NCBI GenBank assembly: GCA_963848205.1
Contig: CAWKCV010000006.1
Span: 62,001 to 126,000 of the forward strand
Direction: 5' to 3'
Length of the DNA: 64,000 nt
From: BOG-908 sp963848205
GTDB lineage: Bacteria; Pseudomonadota; Alphaproteobacteria; Acetobacterales; Acetobacteraceae
The notes under the pieces: generated by a model
The model's input: the letters and a program-made list of their open reading frames with translations, nothing else
Database searches by the model: none
Told to the model about the DNA's origin: nothing
Made by a program: the position numbers and the translations under genes
Shown here: piece by piece, positions 9,301 to 17,442 of the stretch
Layout: every line of letters begins with the position of its first letter
How positions within the stretch are numbered: position 1 is the stretch's first letter

Positions 9301-9335
9301 AAAGGGCGCCGGGATCATCCCGGCGCCCTTTTTTT
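9301..9335 (+). terminator. Rho-independent terminator after the His-rich protein
   Basis: Perfect 14-bp stem (AAAGGGCGCCGGGA / TCCCGGCGCCCTTT) with a 3-base loop, followed by a run of T. It ends the SYLF/His-rich gene unit. Confidence 0.93.
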
Positions 9336-9384
9336 AACGTCGCCCCGCTTCCATCATGGGAACGGCGGGCCGGCCCTCGCGCCT

Positions 9385-9507
9385 CTAGCGGCAGCGATAC
9401 GGGTGATACGCGCACCAGCCGGGTCCGCGGCCCGGACCTTCGACGATGCAGCCGGCGAGCGGTGCCGCCAGGGAGAGAAGAAGCAGCGTCGCGGCAATTC
9501 TGAGCAT
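9385..9507 (-). CDS. Tiny lipoprotein, 40 residues
   Basis: Short ORF with a textbook type II signal: MLRIAATLLLLSLAAPLAGC, lipobox LAGC with the acylated Cys at position 20, leaving a ~20-residue mature peptide containing two more cysteines (WCAYHPYRC). The frame is open upstream to 9633, but the ATG at 9507 is the one that puts the basic residue and hydrophobic core at the N-terminus. Function unknown. The lipobox makes chance unlikely, but the size limits confidence. Confidence 0.6.
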   Translation of the reverse strand: MLRIAATLLLLSLAAPLAGCIVEGPGRGPGWCAYHPYRCR

Positions 9508-9673
9508 GAGCGGCAAACCTTTGCGTGGGTGAGGAGAAATCCTGCCTCGTCCAACGCGCCCGCCGCACGCCAGGTTGCCCGAACCGCGCCCGCCCGCCGA
9601 TTTCCACTTCCCTCCCACCCCGGACGGTGGCACGATTCACCCCTGATCCACCCTGCCCGCGTGAGGTGCCCGC

Positions 9674-9919
9674 ATGTCGCCTGGTTTGCAGATACTCATG
9701 ATGGGTTCGCTCAATTTCGGTGTGCCGCTCGCCCTCGCCGTGCGCGACCTGCTGCGCCACCGCCCCGGCGGCGGCTTCTGGCAGCCCGAGCCCCCCGTCC
9801 CCACGCCCACCCCGCCCATCGACAGCGGCGACCCGGTTTCGCGCCCCCTGCCCGCCTGCCTCATCGACGCCGCCCGCATCGAAGCCCGCCCCCGCGTGCG
9901 CGCGCTCGAGCCGGTCTAG
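9674..9919 (+). CDS. Small hypothetical protein with N-terminal hydrophobic helix
   Basis: 81 residues. One hydrophobic segment (residues ~4-24, QILMMGSLNFGVPLALAV) is followed by a basic LRHRPGG and a proline-rich tail (PEPPVPTPTPP), suggesting a small single-pass inner-membrane protein with a soluble tail. A GTGAGG sequence sits about 8 bases before the ATG. I do not recognise a family. It is 12 bases upstream of the next gene on the same strand, so probably co-transcribed. Confidence 0.55.
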   Translation: MSPGLQILMMGSLNFGVPLALAVRDLLRHRPGGGFWQPEPPVPTPTPPIDSGDPVSRPLPACLIDAARIEARPRVRALEPV

Positions 9920-9931
9920 CCGCGCCGCCGC

Positions 9932-10411
9932 ATGGGCCTGGCCTCGCTCTTCGGCATCGGTGCGCCTGACCCCGCAAGCTGGCCCCCCACACTCTCGACC
10001 GCATCGCTGATCAAGCGCGTGAAAGCCTTTCTCCGGCACGACGGCTGGTCGATCGAAGAGCCGATTCCCTGGCTGAATGTGTTCGTCCGCGCGCAGAAGG
10101 AAAATGTCTGGCTCGCGCTCATCATCCACAACGAGGAGTCCCTCAGCCTGCCGCTTCTGCTGCGCGATTGCATGGACGGGCAGCGCGGCCGCGAGATCAT
10201 CGTCGGCATCCTCAGCAAGGATCGCATCCCCGCGCATCTGGCGCAGGACGCCGAGCGGATGGGCATTTTCCTGATCGACCCGTCGCAGCTTGCCGATGCG
10301 GCATCGCACGTGAAATGGGCCGCCAGCCGACGCGCCGATGCGAAGAAACAGTGGGAGGCGTCTTTGGCGGCACTCGCGCCCGATCTCACATCAGCCACGC
10401 AGGCGCCGTAG
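9932..10411 (+). CDS. Hypothetical protein, 159 residues
   Basis: Soluble-looking protein with no signal peptide or membrane segment. The middle (IPWLNVFVRAQKENVWLALI, then GREIIVGILSKDRIPAHLA) has alternating strand/helix character like a small alpha/beta domain; the C-terminus is helical and basic. Coding potential is supported by codon-position GC bias matching the neighbours and by the ATG shortly after the preceding small gene. No family recognised. Confidence 0.6.
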   Translation: MGLASLFGIGAPDPASWPPTLSTASLIKRVKAFLRHDGWSIEEPIPWLNVFVRAQKENVWLALIIHNEESLSLPLLLRDCMDGQRGREIIVGILSKDRIPAHLAQDAERMGIFLIDPSQLADAASHVKWAASRRADAKKQWEASLAALAPDLTSATQAP

Positions 10412-10513
10412 CATTCGCCTGCACTCGCGCAGCCCCGCCGGGCTTTGTCTCGTGCGGCCCCGCGGTCCGGCACCAGGTTCCTGCGGTGAGTTCAGGCGGC
10501 GAAGGAATGCGCG

Positions 10514-11522
10514 TTGACCAGCCCCGGCACCGTAGAAAACGGCGTTCTGTTCGGCCACGAAGGCGAATTGTTCCTTGCCCATGGCGGCCACTCGGTGCTC
10601 GATATCGCCACCGGCCGCAAGCAGATCGACCCCGCCATGTTCGCCGTGTTCGAGCAGAACATCCTGGGTCGCGCCGAAATAAGCAAATCCTACGGCGCGC
10701 GCTATCTCCACGTGATTTTCCCCGACAAGCAATCCGTGCTGCGCGACCGCTTCCCATTCCCCGACCCGGTGTGCCTCGGTCTGCTCTATCAGCATCATTG
10801 TCCGCAAGTATCCGGACACATCCTCAATCTCACGTCGATGCTGCGCGAGCAGACCAGGCCAGTGTTCAAGAGGACCGATACGCATTTGAACGACTACGGC
10901 ATCGCTCTGGCCTGTGCCGACATCCTTGAAGCTGTTACAGGTCAGCATCAGGATTTGCTTAAATCTCTGCTGAATTGCCCGAAGAAGGAACTCGCTGTTC
11001 CTGGCGATCTGGCGTCGAAGCTGCAAGGCCAGCCTCCTGAGAACGAGGTTTACTTCCAGCCGGATTGGCCGATCCGCTTCTTCAGCAACAGTATTTCGTT
11101 TGGGAATGATGGCCTTATCGACATTTATATCTCGCCGAAGTCGATTGGGACCACCCGTTTGTTGTGGTTCGGCGAATTCTTCGGTCGCGGCTGTGTCAAG
11201 TTTCTATCCCTATTTTTCCGGGAGATAGTTTTTTTGCGAACGCGTTTTCTGCATGACGAGATGGTATTCCAGCTTCGTCCCGACGTTGTTGTGACCCAGA
11301 ATGCAGAGCGATACTTGGACGTGTTGCACCCGAGATGCTGCTACGCCATTTCTGCTTTACCCAGCAGCCAAACAAATCCCTTACAACCCGACCCTTCCGT
11401 TCGCTACTGCGTTTTCTGCCCTGCTCTCGTATCCACGCTCGCCCTACCATCGGTTCATGGAGACAATGCTGGCTACCAGTGAAAACAAGCTGCTACACAC
11501 GCGATTGGCCGATGGAGATTGA
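10514..11522 (+). pseudogene. AlgX/AlgJ-like SGNH-fold protein, frameshifted near the 3' end
   Basis: The N-terminal ~275 residues resemble the AlgX/AlgJ-type O-acetyltransferase (SGNH) domain: GVLFGHEGELFLAHGG, then GARYLHVIFPDKQSVL, the catalytic D-x-H in RTDTHLNDYG, and LHDEMVFQLRPDVVVTQNAERYL. The family C-terminus (PFLLYPAAKQIPYNP...ALLSYPRSPYHRF) lies one frame over; skipping one base near 11330-11345 restores a ~335-residue protein whose stop (11520-11522) lies 2 bases before the next ATG. Unshifted, the ORF ends at 11482 with an unrelated tail. Start is a TTG with GAAGGA 7 bases upstream. Likely role: O-acetylation of a surface glycan. No signal peptide is visible. Confidence 0.7.
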
Positions 11523-11524
11523 AG

Positions 11525-12542
11525 ATGGACAGCGCCGCAAATCCGGCCCTGAAATACGTCGAGGGCTTGTATCTGCATCTTCTTCATCGTCGCCCCTCCG
11601 ATGTCGAACTGCAGCGTTGGGTCGGCGTGCTAGCCAGGGGCCTGCCCGAACGTGAGGCATTTCTCCGTTTCGTTTCGAGCAAAGAATACAAATTGAAGAG
11701 CAAGGTTCAGCCGGGCTTTCCATCTGGACATTTCTATTCGCCAGTTGTCGACCCAGCGGAGATTGAGGGATATTGGCGTCGCTCGTCGAGCCTGGGCATC
11801 GAGGATATCAACCCTATCTTGATCGATTTGGAGGCAATGACCCAGTTCTGGCGAGAAAACGAGGCGTGCATACGGCGGGCCCCCTTTACAGACGATCCCA
11901 GCGAAGCGACGCGATACTACTACAACGATGGCCGCTATCCAAGCGGCGACGCCATCATGCTCATGTGCATGATTAATGCGCGGCGCCCGAAGCACATCAT
12001 AGAGATCGGTTCCGGGTTTTCCTCGGCTGTCATGCTCGATACAGCCGACCTGCTCGGCCTCGATGATTTCCGGCTGACCTGCATCGACCCCTATGCCGAC
12101 CGGCTTCGCTCCCTGATGCGCGCACAGGATCATGCGCGCGTTACCATAATGGAGCAGCAGGTTCAGGTAATCGGCGTTGACATATTCGACAAGCTCGAAA
12201 TCTAACGACATCCTTTTCATTAACTCGTCACACGTACTCAAGACAGGAAGCGACGTCCATTTCGAGCTATTCTCGATTTTGCCCGTGCTTAAACCAGGCG
12301 TTCTCGTCCACTTCCATGATATTCAGTTCCCTTTCGAATATCCGAAAGAGTGGGTTTTCGGCAAGCGTTGGTCCTGGAACGAGATCTATGCCGTGCGCGC
12401 ATTCCTGATGTATAACGAGGCTTTTGTCATACGCATGTTTACGGATTTGTTCATTCGCGAACGCGGTTCGCTCATTGAGCAGTTCCGTCCAGGGCACAGG
12501 CCGCTAATTGGCGGGTCACTATGGCTCGAGAAAGTCTGGTGA
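11525..12542 (+). pseudogene. DUF4214 + SAM-dependent methyltransferase, copy 1, frameshifted
   Basis: The N-terminal ~60 residues (YVEGLYLHLLHRRPSDVELQRW...SSKEYK) fit a DUF4214-type domain, found in many bacterial surface-glycan proteins. A class I methyltransferase follows: SAM-binding IIEIGSGFSSAVML, then LTCIDPY. The frame stops at 12205 after DKLEI, but the next frame continues at once with NDILFINSSHVLKTGSD and HFHDIQFPFEYPKEW to 12542. Dropping one A near 12197-12201 (GAAATCT) gives ~338 residues. It is paralogous to the gene at 15486-16491, and the two flank an AT-rich segment. Substrate unknown; a glycan or lipid-linked precursor is plausible from the neighbours. Confidence 0.75.
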
Positions 12543-12582
12543 GCAGAATGCTTGTTCAACCGGGCTTGGGGATAAAACTTGT

Positions 12583-14238
12583 ATGTCTATAAACCACAAT
12601 TGGAAGGTCATATTTTTAGACATAAATGGCGACGAGTCGTTATTTAGCGTTAGCGACTACATTAGCGAGGTTCGCGCCCTCGCTTGGAAATTGAGCCAAA
12701 GCACTTCCGCGGGAGGTGTCGTCGGCCTGATATACAAGACGGAGCCGACACTCCTTGTATCCTGGTTTGCCAGCATCATGGCAGGTTTACGGCCTCTGAT
12801 CATCCAATATCCAACACGCAAGCTGTCTGGAGAGTATTGGCAAAGGTCCGTCGTCAACACCATTTCCGTGGCGAATGTACGATTGATCGTTGCGGACGAC
12901 TATACCCGACTGTTGCTACTTAACCGAGTCGCGATCGACGTGATCTCGGCTACCGACCCTGTTGGTAGCGACGGTCAGAACGAAACATCAGACATCCCTA
13001 CACGTTTCGACATTGTGCAGATGTCGAGTGGTACAACTGGCCATCGCAAGGCCATCGAATTTTCCAGCGAAAGTCTTGAGCGACATATTTGCGATTACAA
13101 CGACAAACTAGAATTGAATGGAAGGGACTGCATTGTCTCTTGGTTACCGCTCTACCACGATATGGGCTACATCGCCTGCTTTATAATGCCGATGCTGCTG
13201 AACCTGCCCTTAGTTCTCATCGACCCTCTAACATGGGTGGAGAATCCAGACCTCCTCTATACAGCCATACTTCGGCACGGAGGAACAACTTGCTACATGC
13301 CGAATTTTGGTTTCGAAATAATGAGCCGAGTTGTAAACAACGGGCTTCCAAGCATGACCCGATGGATATCATGCTCAGAGCCAGTATCGAAAACGACATC
13401 TTTGCGGTTCATTAAGGCGGTAGGTTGTCCGGAGTCCGCATTCCATCCTTGCTACGCGATGGCGGAAAACGTATTTGCGGTCTCGATCGGGCGTGGGCTT
13501 TCGTCTTCTACGCTGAACGGTGTGGAAGTTGTCTCCTGTGGTAGTCCGATTCGTGGAGTGGAGATAAAAGTCGTCGAGGGAGAAATCTTTGTCCGAAGCC
13601 CGACATCGATAAACTCGTATATCGGAGGAATGGAGGTCCGGACAAACGACGGATTTTATGCGACGGGCGACATGGGGGAGATTGTCGATGGGCAGCTCCA
13701 TGTATCTGGTCGCGTGCAAGACATTATAATACAAGCTGGCCGTAAATTTTTTCTATCAGACATCGATCTCGCTGTTTCCGAAGTCACTTCCGAGTTCAAA
13801 GGCCGTGCCGCGGCCGTATCCACCTTTGATCAGCGAATCGGCACCGAAATTCCACTCATTATAGCTGAAACAGAAAATTTTCTGACGCGAGACGATGACG
13901 GTAAAATTGCCGACGCGGTCGCTCGCTTAACAGGCGTCGAGCAGCTATCACTTGTGTTCGCTCCGCCCCGCTTCATCACCAAGACCTCCTCTGGTAAGAT
14001 CAACAGACGTCAAACAGCGAGCAACTGGCTCAATAGAAATAAGAGTTCCGGGTCTCCATATTTGAAGTTTGACCCTTGTGACGAACTACGTTTAACATTC
14101 AAGAACTTTGATTGGGACAAGCCGGTAGCCGAAATTTTAAACTCGCTATCGATGACGATCCTACGAATGTTATCCGACAACGCGTCGGTCGCAATCAGAC
14201 CGTTTCTGTCATTCAACCAGTTATTATGCCGGTTTTGA
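12583..14238 (+). CDS. Acyl-AMP ligase (FAAL-like), with a likely ACP tail in the +1 frame
   Basis: 551 residues of the adenylate-forming superfamily: P-loop MSSGTTGHRKAIEF, SWLPLYHDMGY as in fatty-acyl-AMP ligases, YATGDMGEIVDGQLHVSGR, and the C-terminal catalytic-lysine motif TKTSSGKINRR. FAALs activate a fatty acid and hand it to an acyl carrier protein. The last residues (EILNSLSMTILRMLSDNASVAIRP) look like ACP helix I, but the frame stops at 14238. Skipping one base near 14221 extends it to 14368 through a stretch ending RPTTVGFLLTTL, like the last ACP helix. No clear DSL phosphopantetheine serine is seen in the junction. Clearly more AT-rich than the surrounding genes, suggesting transfer. 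ATG at 12583 chosen because upstream residues look non-coding. Confidence 0.78.
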   Translation: MSINHNWKVIFLDINGDESLFSVSDYISEVRALAWKLSQSTSAGGVVGLIYKTEPTLLVSWFASIMAGLRPLIIQYPTRKLSGEYWQRSVVNTISVANVRLIVADDYTRLLLLNRVAIDVISATDPVGSDGQNETSDIPTRFDIVQMSSGTTGHRKAIEFSSESLERHICDYNDKLELNGRDCIVSWLPLYHDMGYIACFIMPMLLNLPLVLIDPLTWVENPDLLYTAILRHGGTTCYMPNFGFEIMSRVVNNGLPSMTRWISCSEPVSKTTSLRFIKAVGCPESAFHPCYAMAENVFAVSIGRGLSSSTLNGVEVVSCGSPIRGVEIKVVEGEIFVRSPTSINSYIGGMEVRTNDGFYATGDMGEIVDGQLHVSGRVQDIIIQAGRKFFLSDIDLAVSEVTSEFKGRAAAVSTFDQRIGTEIPLIIAETENFLTRDDDGKIADAVARLTGVEQLSLVFAPPRFITKTSSGKINRRQTASNWLNRNKSSGSPYLKFDPCDELRLTFKNFDWDKPVAEILNSLSMTILRMLSDNASVAIRPFLSFNQLLCRF

Positions 14239-14390
14239 GCAAGCAGCAGCGCTCCGAAGGAGCGCCGAAACACAGCAGGATGGACGTGCTCTTGCTACAG
14301 GAATCTCAATTGTTTCTTTAGCTGACCGGCCAACGACGGTGGGATTTCTATTGACCACCTTGACTTGATTTCAGATGCACCCAATGCGCT

Positions 14391-15389
14391 GTGACATTTG
14401 AGCATATATGCTTGCCACCTTCACCAATTATGCTTTCCGACCACATTTTCCATCGCTTCTTTCAGAGCCGACTTGAGAATTTGGATTTCGCGTCAGTTAA
14501 CAAAGCCATGGAGACGATTGAAGGCGCAAGTGTGCTTTTGGTCGACGACCGAAGCGAGCTATTGTATCTTTACGAGTCAGTCTATCCCGTTCTGAGCCAT
14601 AGCTTAGAGCGTAATCCTGAAGCTAACCTCCTGTCTTATAGATGGCAAAATTATACTAAGTCACACCACCGTCTGCCTATAACGGTAGCATCAGGGGCAG
14701 ATATTCCACTCGACAGCTGCAACAAAACTCTTGATTTCTTATCCCGGAGCCTTCGCGTTCCAATTATTCGAATGGCGACGATAGACAGCTTTGCAAGCGT
14801 GACGGATAAATGGGAGCTTAATCTGCGCTCGGCAAAAACAATAGCAGCCAAGGCAGACTTAATAACTCAGAAGCTTGTGAATGTTACAAAACGGAAGACA
14901 AGCACTATAAGTCGGAAGACGCTTTCCTCAGGGCCTCGGGTCAAACGATTGGATTTACCTCATTTCTGCTCACACATGGCAAATAAGAGTGCCGTTGATA
15001 CATTGATTTCTCATTTCGAGAGTTTTTGTATCGCTGGCCAACCATCCAGCATTCCCTACATAGCTAGTCGACTGAAGGAGCTAGGCAAGCCATTTACTAC
15101 AATCCCCAGTCACTCTAGCGAAATCGTCAAGCACATAGACCATTCATTCGACTGTATGCTCATTTGCGGTTCGTTTGGCGACTTCGAGAGTGATCGAGCA
15201 GTCGTGGCCTTGCAGCACGTTGGGGCAGCTTGGAGAACTAAAAATATCGGCACGCTTGAAGACAGGCTTGCCGTTTTGAATATCACGCCGCCTAGTGCAA
15301 ACGATTGGTTTCATCCCTTTACATTAGGAGAGCACACTGACAGACTTTTGTGGCAAACTGCGAGGATTGCAATCGCCAATGAACTGTAA
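14391..15389 (+). CDS. Unknown 332-residue protein in the AT-rich segment
   Basis: No family recognised. Mixed alpha/beta, no signal peptide or membrane segment. An acidic motif SVLLVDDRSELLYLYE lies near residue 47, a basic linker (NVTKRKTSTISRK) divides the protein at about residue 165, and the C-terminal half (SCQ-poor, KPFTTIPSHSS, then MLICGSFGDFESDR) could be a second alpha/beta domain. Codon use is AT-rich like the upstream acyl-AMP ligase, and the gap is only 22 bases if that gene runs to 14368, so the two probably form one unit. GTG at 14391 is the longest start; an ATG at 14430 is an alternative. Confidence 0.6.
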   Translation: MTFEHICLPPSPIMLSDHIFHRFFQSRLENLDFASVNKAMETIEGASVLLVDDRSELLYLYESVYPVLSHSLERNPEANLLSYRWQNYTKSHHRLPITVASGADIPLDSCNKTLDFLSRSLRVPIIRMATIDSFASVTDKWELNLRSAKTIAAKADLITQKLVNVTKRKTSTISRKTLSSGPRVKRLDLPHFCSHMANKSAVDTLISHFESFCIAGQPSSIPYIASRLKELGKPFTTIPSHSSEIVKHIDHSFDCMLICGSFGDFESDRAVVALQHVGAAWRTKNIGTLEDRLAVLNITPPSANDWFHPFTLGEHTDRLLWQTARIAIANEL

Positions 15390-15485
15390 AGATTGAACGA
15401 ATTATTGAGTAGCCTGTCAGACGGTCATCCACGAAGCAGCGGTGCCGCGGCGACAACCGTCTCTCAACATTCCAAGGATGCTCTA

Positions 15486-16491
15486 ATGATGCAATCTGAG
15501 GCAGCACGGTTCATCGACCAGCTCTACATCCACATCCTCAAGCGGCCCCCGGGTAAGAAGGAGCTCGCTTTCTGGACCGACCTCGCCATGCAGCAAACAC
15601 CGCTGGCAATCCTGACCGCCTTCACAACCAGCAAGGAATATCTGAACAAGCGTGCGGTGGCCAGCACGTTCACGCCGGGACATTACCACTCTCCGGTCGT
15701 CGATCCCTCCACGGTCGTCACCTACCACGCGCGGTCGCGAGCGGAGCAGGCGGAAGACCTGCACGGCATCCAACTGGACCTGCCGGCCATGCTCTCGTTC
15801 TGGGACGCCCACCTTGCTTTCACCGCTGCGTTTCCTTTCCGGGAGGAGAAAACCAGCGATCAGCGCTTCCATTTCGACGGCAGCCCCTACCCTTGGGGCG
15901 ACGCGATCACGCTGCGAACCATGATCCATGCCTACAAGCCGAAACGCATCATCGAGATCGGCTCGGGGTTCTCCACAGCCTGCATGCTCAATTCAGCCGA
16001 CGAGTGCGGACTGGATACGCTGCAGATCACCTGCATCGAACCGTACCCCGATCGCCTGCACAGCTTGATGCGAGAGGCAGACTACGCGAGAGTCAAAGTA
16101 TGCCCAATTCCCGTGCAGGACATGGAGCCGGCCGATGTGGACGCACTCAACGCAGGGGATTTCCTGTTCATCGAACTCGACACACGTTCTCAAAACCGGC
16201 AGCGACGTGCATTTCGAATTGTTCCGTCTCCTGCCGCGCCTGAAGCCTGGCGTGATCGTGCACGTTCACGACTGCCAGTTTCCATTCGAATATCCTCCCC
16301 AGTGGGTATTCGACCTCAACTACTCCTGGAATGAAATCTACGCCCTGCGCGCTTTTCTCATGTATAACGCCCGCTTCTCGGTCCTGTTCTGGAACAGCTT
16401 TCTCGCGGCAACCAGCCGGACGAAAATAGTAGCCGACTGCCCCGATTTCATGCGCAATCCAGGCAGCTCCATCTGGCTGATCTCTCAATAA
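15486..16491 (+). pseudogene. DUF4214 + SAM-dependent methyltransferase, copy 2, frameshifted
   Basis: Same architecture as the gene at 11525-12542: DUF4214-like start (FIDQLYIHILKRPPGKKELAFW...SKEYL), conserved GHYHSPVVDPS, SAM-binding IIEIGSGFSTACML and CIEPYPDRL. The frame diverges after GDFLFI into an unrelated Arg-rich tail ending at 16334, while the next frame carries STHVLKTGSDVHFELF, HVHDCQFPFEYPPQW and the rest to 16491. Removing one A near 16170-16172 (GAACTC to GACTC) restores IDSTHVLK and ~335 residues. Composition is GC-rich again. Start at ATG 15486 (a second ATG follows), with AAGGA upstream. Methyl acceptor unknown. Confidence 0.75.
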
Positions 16492-16509
16492 CCGACTTGC
16501 GGAGCGTTC

Positions 16510-17286
16510 ATGAGCCTCTATCCAGTCTTCATCGTCGGCTCGCCACGCTCAGGCACCAGCATCCTCGTGGGCTCCCTGCTGCGCGCCGGCTATTTCGGGT
16601 TCAACGAAGGCAACTTCCTGCCCGTCATCCGTGAAATCCAGCGCGTCGTCGACCGGCATTTCCAGATCTTCGGGCGCGCCAACAACAAAGTCCTGGCAAG
16701 CTGCGTCGACCAGGCCGCGCTGAAAACACGGCTCGAAGACGTGGTTCTCGCAGCAGCCGCCGACCTCAACACCAAAACGCCCTGGGTGGACAAGACCGGC
16801 AATCCCGAAATGATCGAACTGATCCCCGTGCTGCTTCGCACCTGGCCGCAAGCCCGCTTCATCTTCGCCAAACGCCGGGCACTGGAAAACATCACCTCGC
16901 GCCTGCTGAAGTTTCCGAACCTCAACTTCGAATATCACTGCCAGGACTGGGCACGGAACATGGCCGCCTGGCGCCGCATCAAGGAACAGCTGCCCGGCCT
17001 GGCAGCAATCGAGGTCGACCAGCGCGACATCAGCATCGCGCCCGCAATGGTCGCCGAACACATCGCACGGCTCCTGCAGATGACGCCGCAGCAGGGCGCC
17101 GTACTGCTACAGACGTTCACCGGCGAGCGCCCCCAGCAAACCGCGCCAGGCACCGCCGACCGCGTTCTGTCGCTGGACGAGCTGCCATGGGACGCGGCCC
17201 AGAGGGAGGTGTTCCACCGTGTATGCGATCCGGAAATGCACGCCGAGGGATACACCACCGACGCCACCTATCGCGTCAGCCGATAG
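16510..17286 (+). CDS. Sulfotransferase family protein
   Basis: 258 residues. The 5'-phosphosulfate-binding loop is clear at residues ~9-16 (IVGSPRSGTSIL); KTPWVDKTGNPE resembles the PxxxDK segment of bacterial sulfotransferases; PQARFIFAKRRALENITSRL fits the 3'-phosphate-binding region. It would transfer sulfate from PAPS to an acceptor, probably a glycan or lipid given the neighbours. Starts 18 bases after the second methyltransferase gene. No membrane segment visible, so cytoplasmic. Confidence 0.82.
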   Translation: MSLYPVFIVGSPRSGTSILVGSLLRAGYFGFNEGNFLPVIREIQRVVDRHFQIFGRANNKVLASCVDQAALKTRLEDVVLAAAADLNTKTPWVDKTGNPEMIELIPVLLRTWPQARFIFAKRRALENITSRLLKFPNLNFEYHCQDWARNMAAWRRIKEQLPGLAAIEVDQRDISIAPAMVAEHIARLLQMTPQQGAVLLQTFTGERPQQTAPGTADRVLSLDELPWDAAQREVFHRVCDPEMHAEGYTTDATYRVSR

Positions 17287-17442
17287 ATCGTGCCTGACCG
17301 CTCCCCTGGTCTTGCGCGGCCGATGGAAGCTGGCGGAAAATGCCACACCCGGGCGGTCAAACCGGGCCACGCCGACCCGGCGCTTGCAGGTCCGGCCTCG
17401 TCTCTGCCAATGATTGCAGCTTGCAGACGGCGATAACCTGAC

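Larger units (their letters stand above)
12540..15480. other. AT-rich segment between two methyltransferase paralogues
   Basis: Base composition changes abruptly just after the first methyltransferase gene and returns just before the second. Inside, third codon positions are often A or T (tta, ata, aat) in both genes, unlike the GC-rich third positions outside. It carries the acyl-AMP ligase and one unknown gene. Flanking paralogues plus a composition shift suggest acquisition as a block; no transposase or direct target repeat was seen. Confidence 0.6.

Noticed and set aside
12170..16180. Programmed +1 frameshifting in the methyltransferase pair
   Set aside because: The two sites share no slippery sequence; copy 2 has no stop codon in the shift window. 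A surplus base is simpler.
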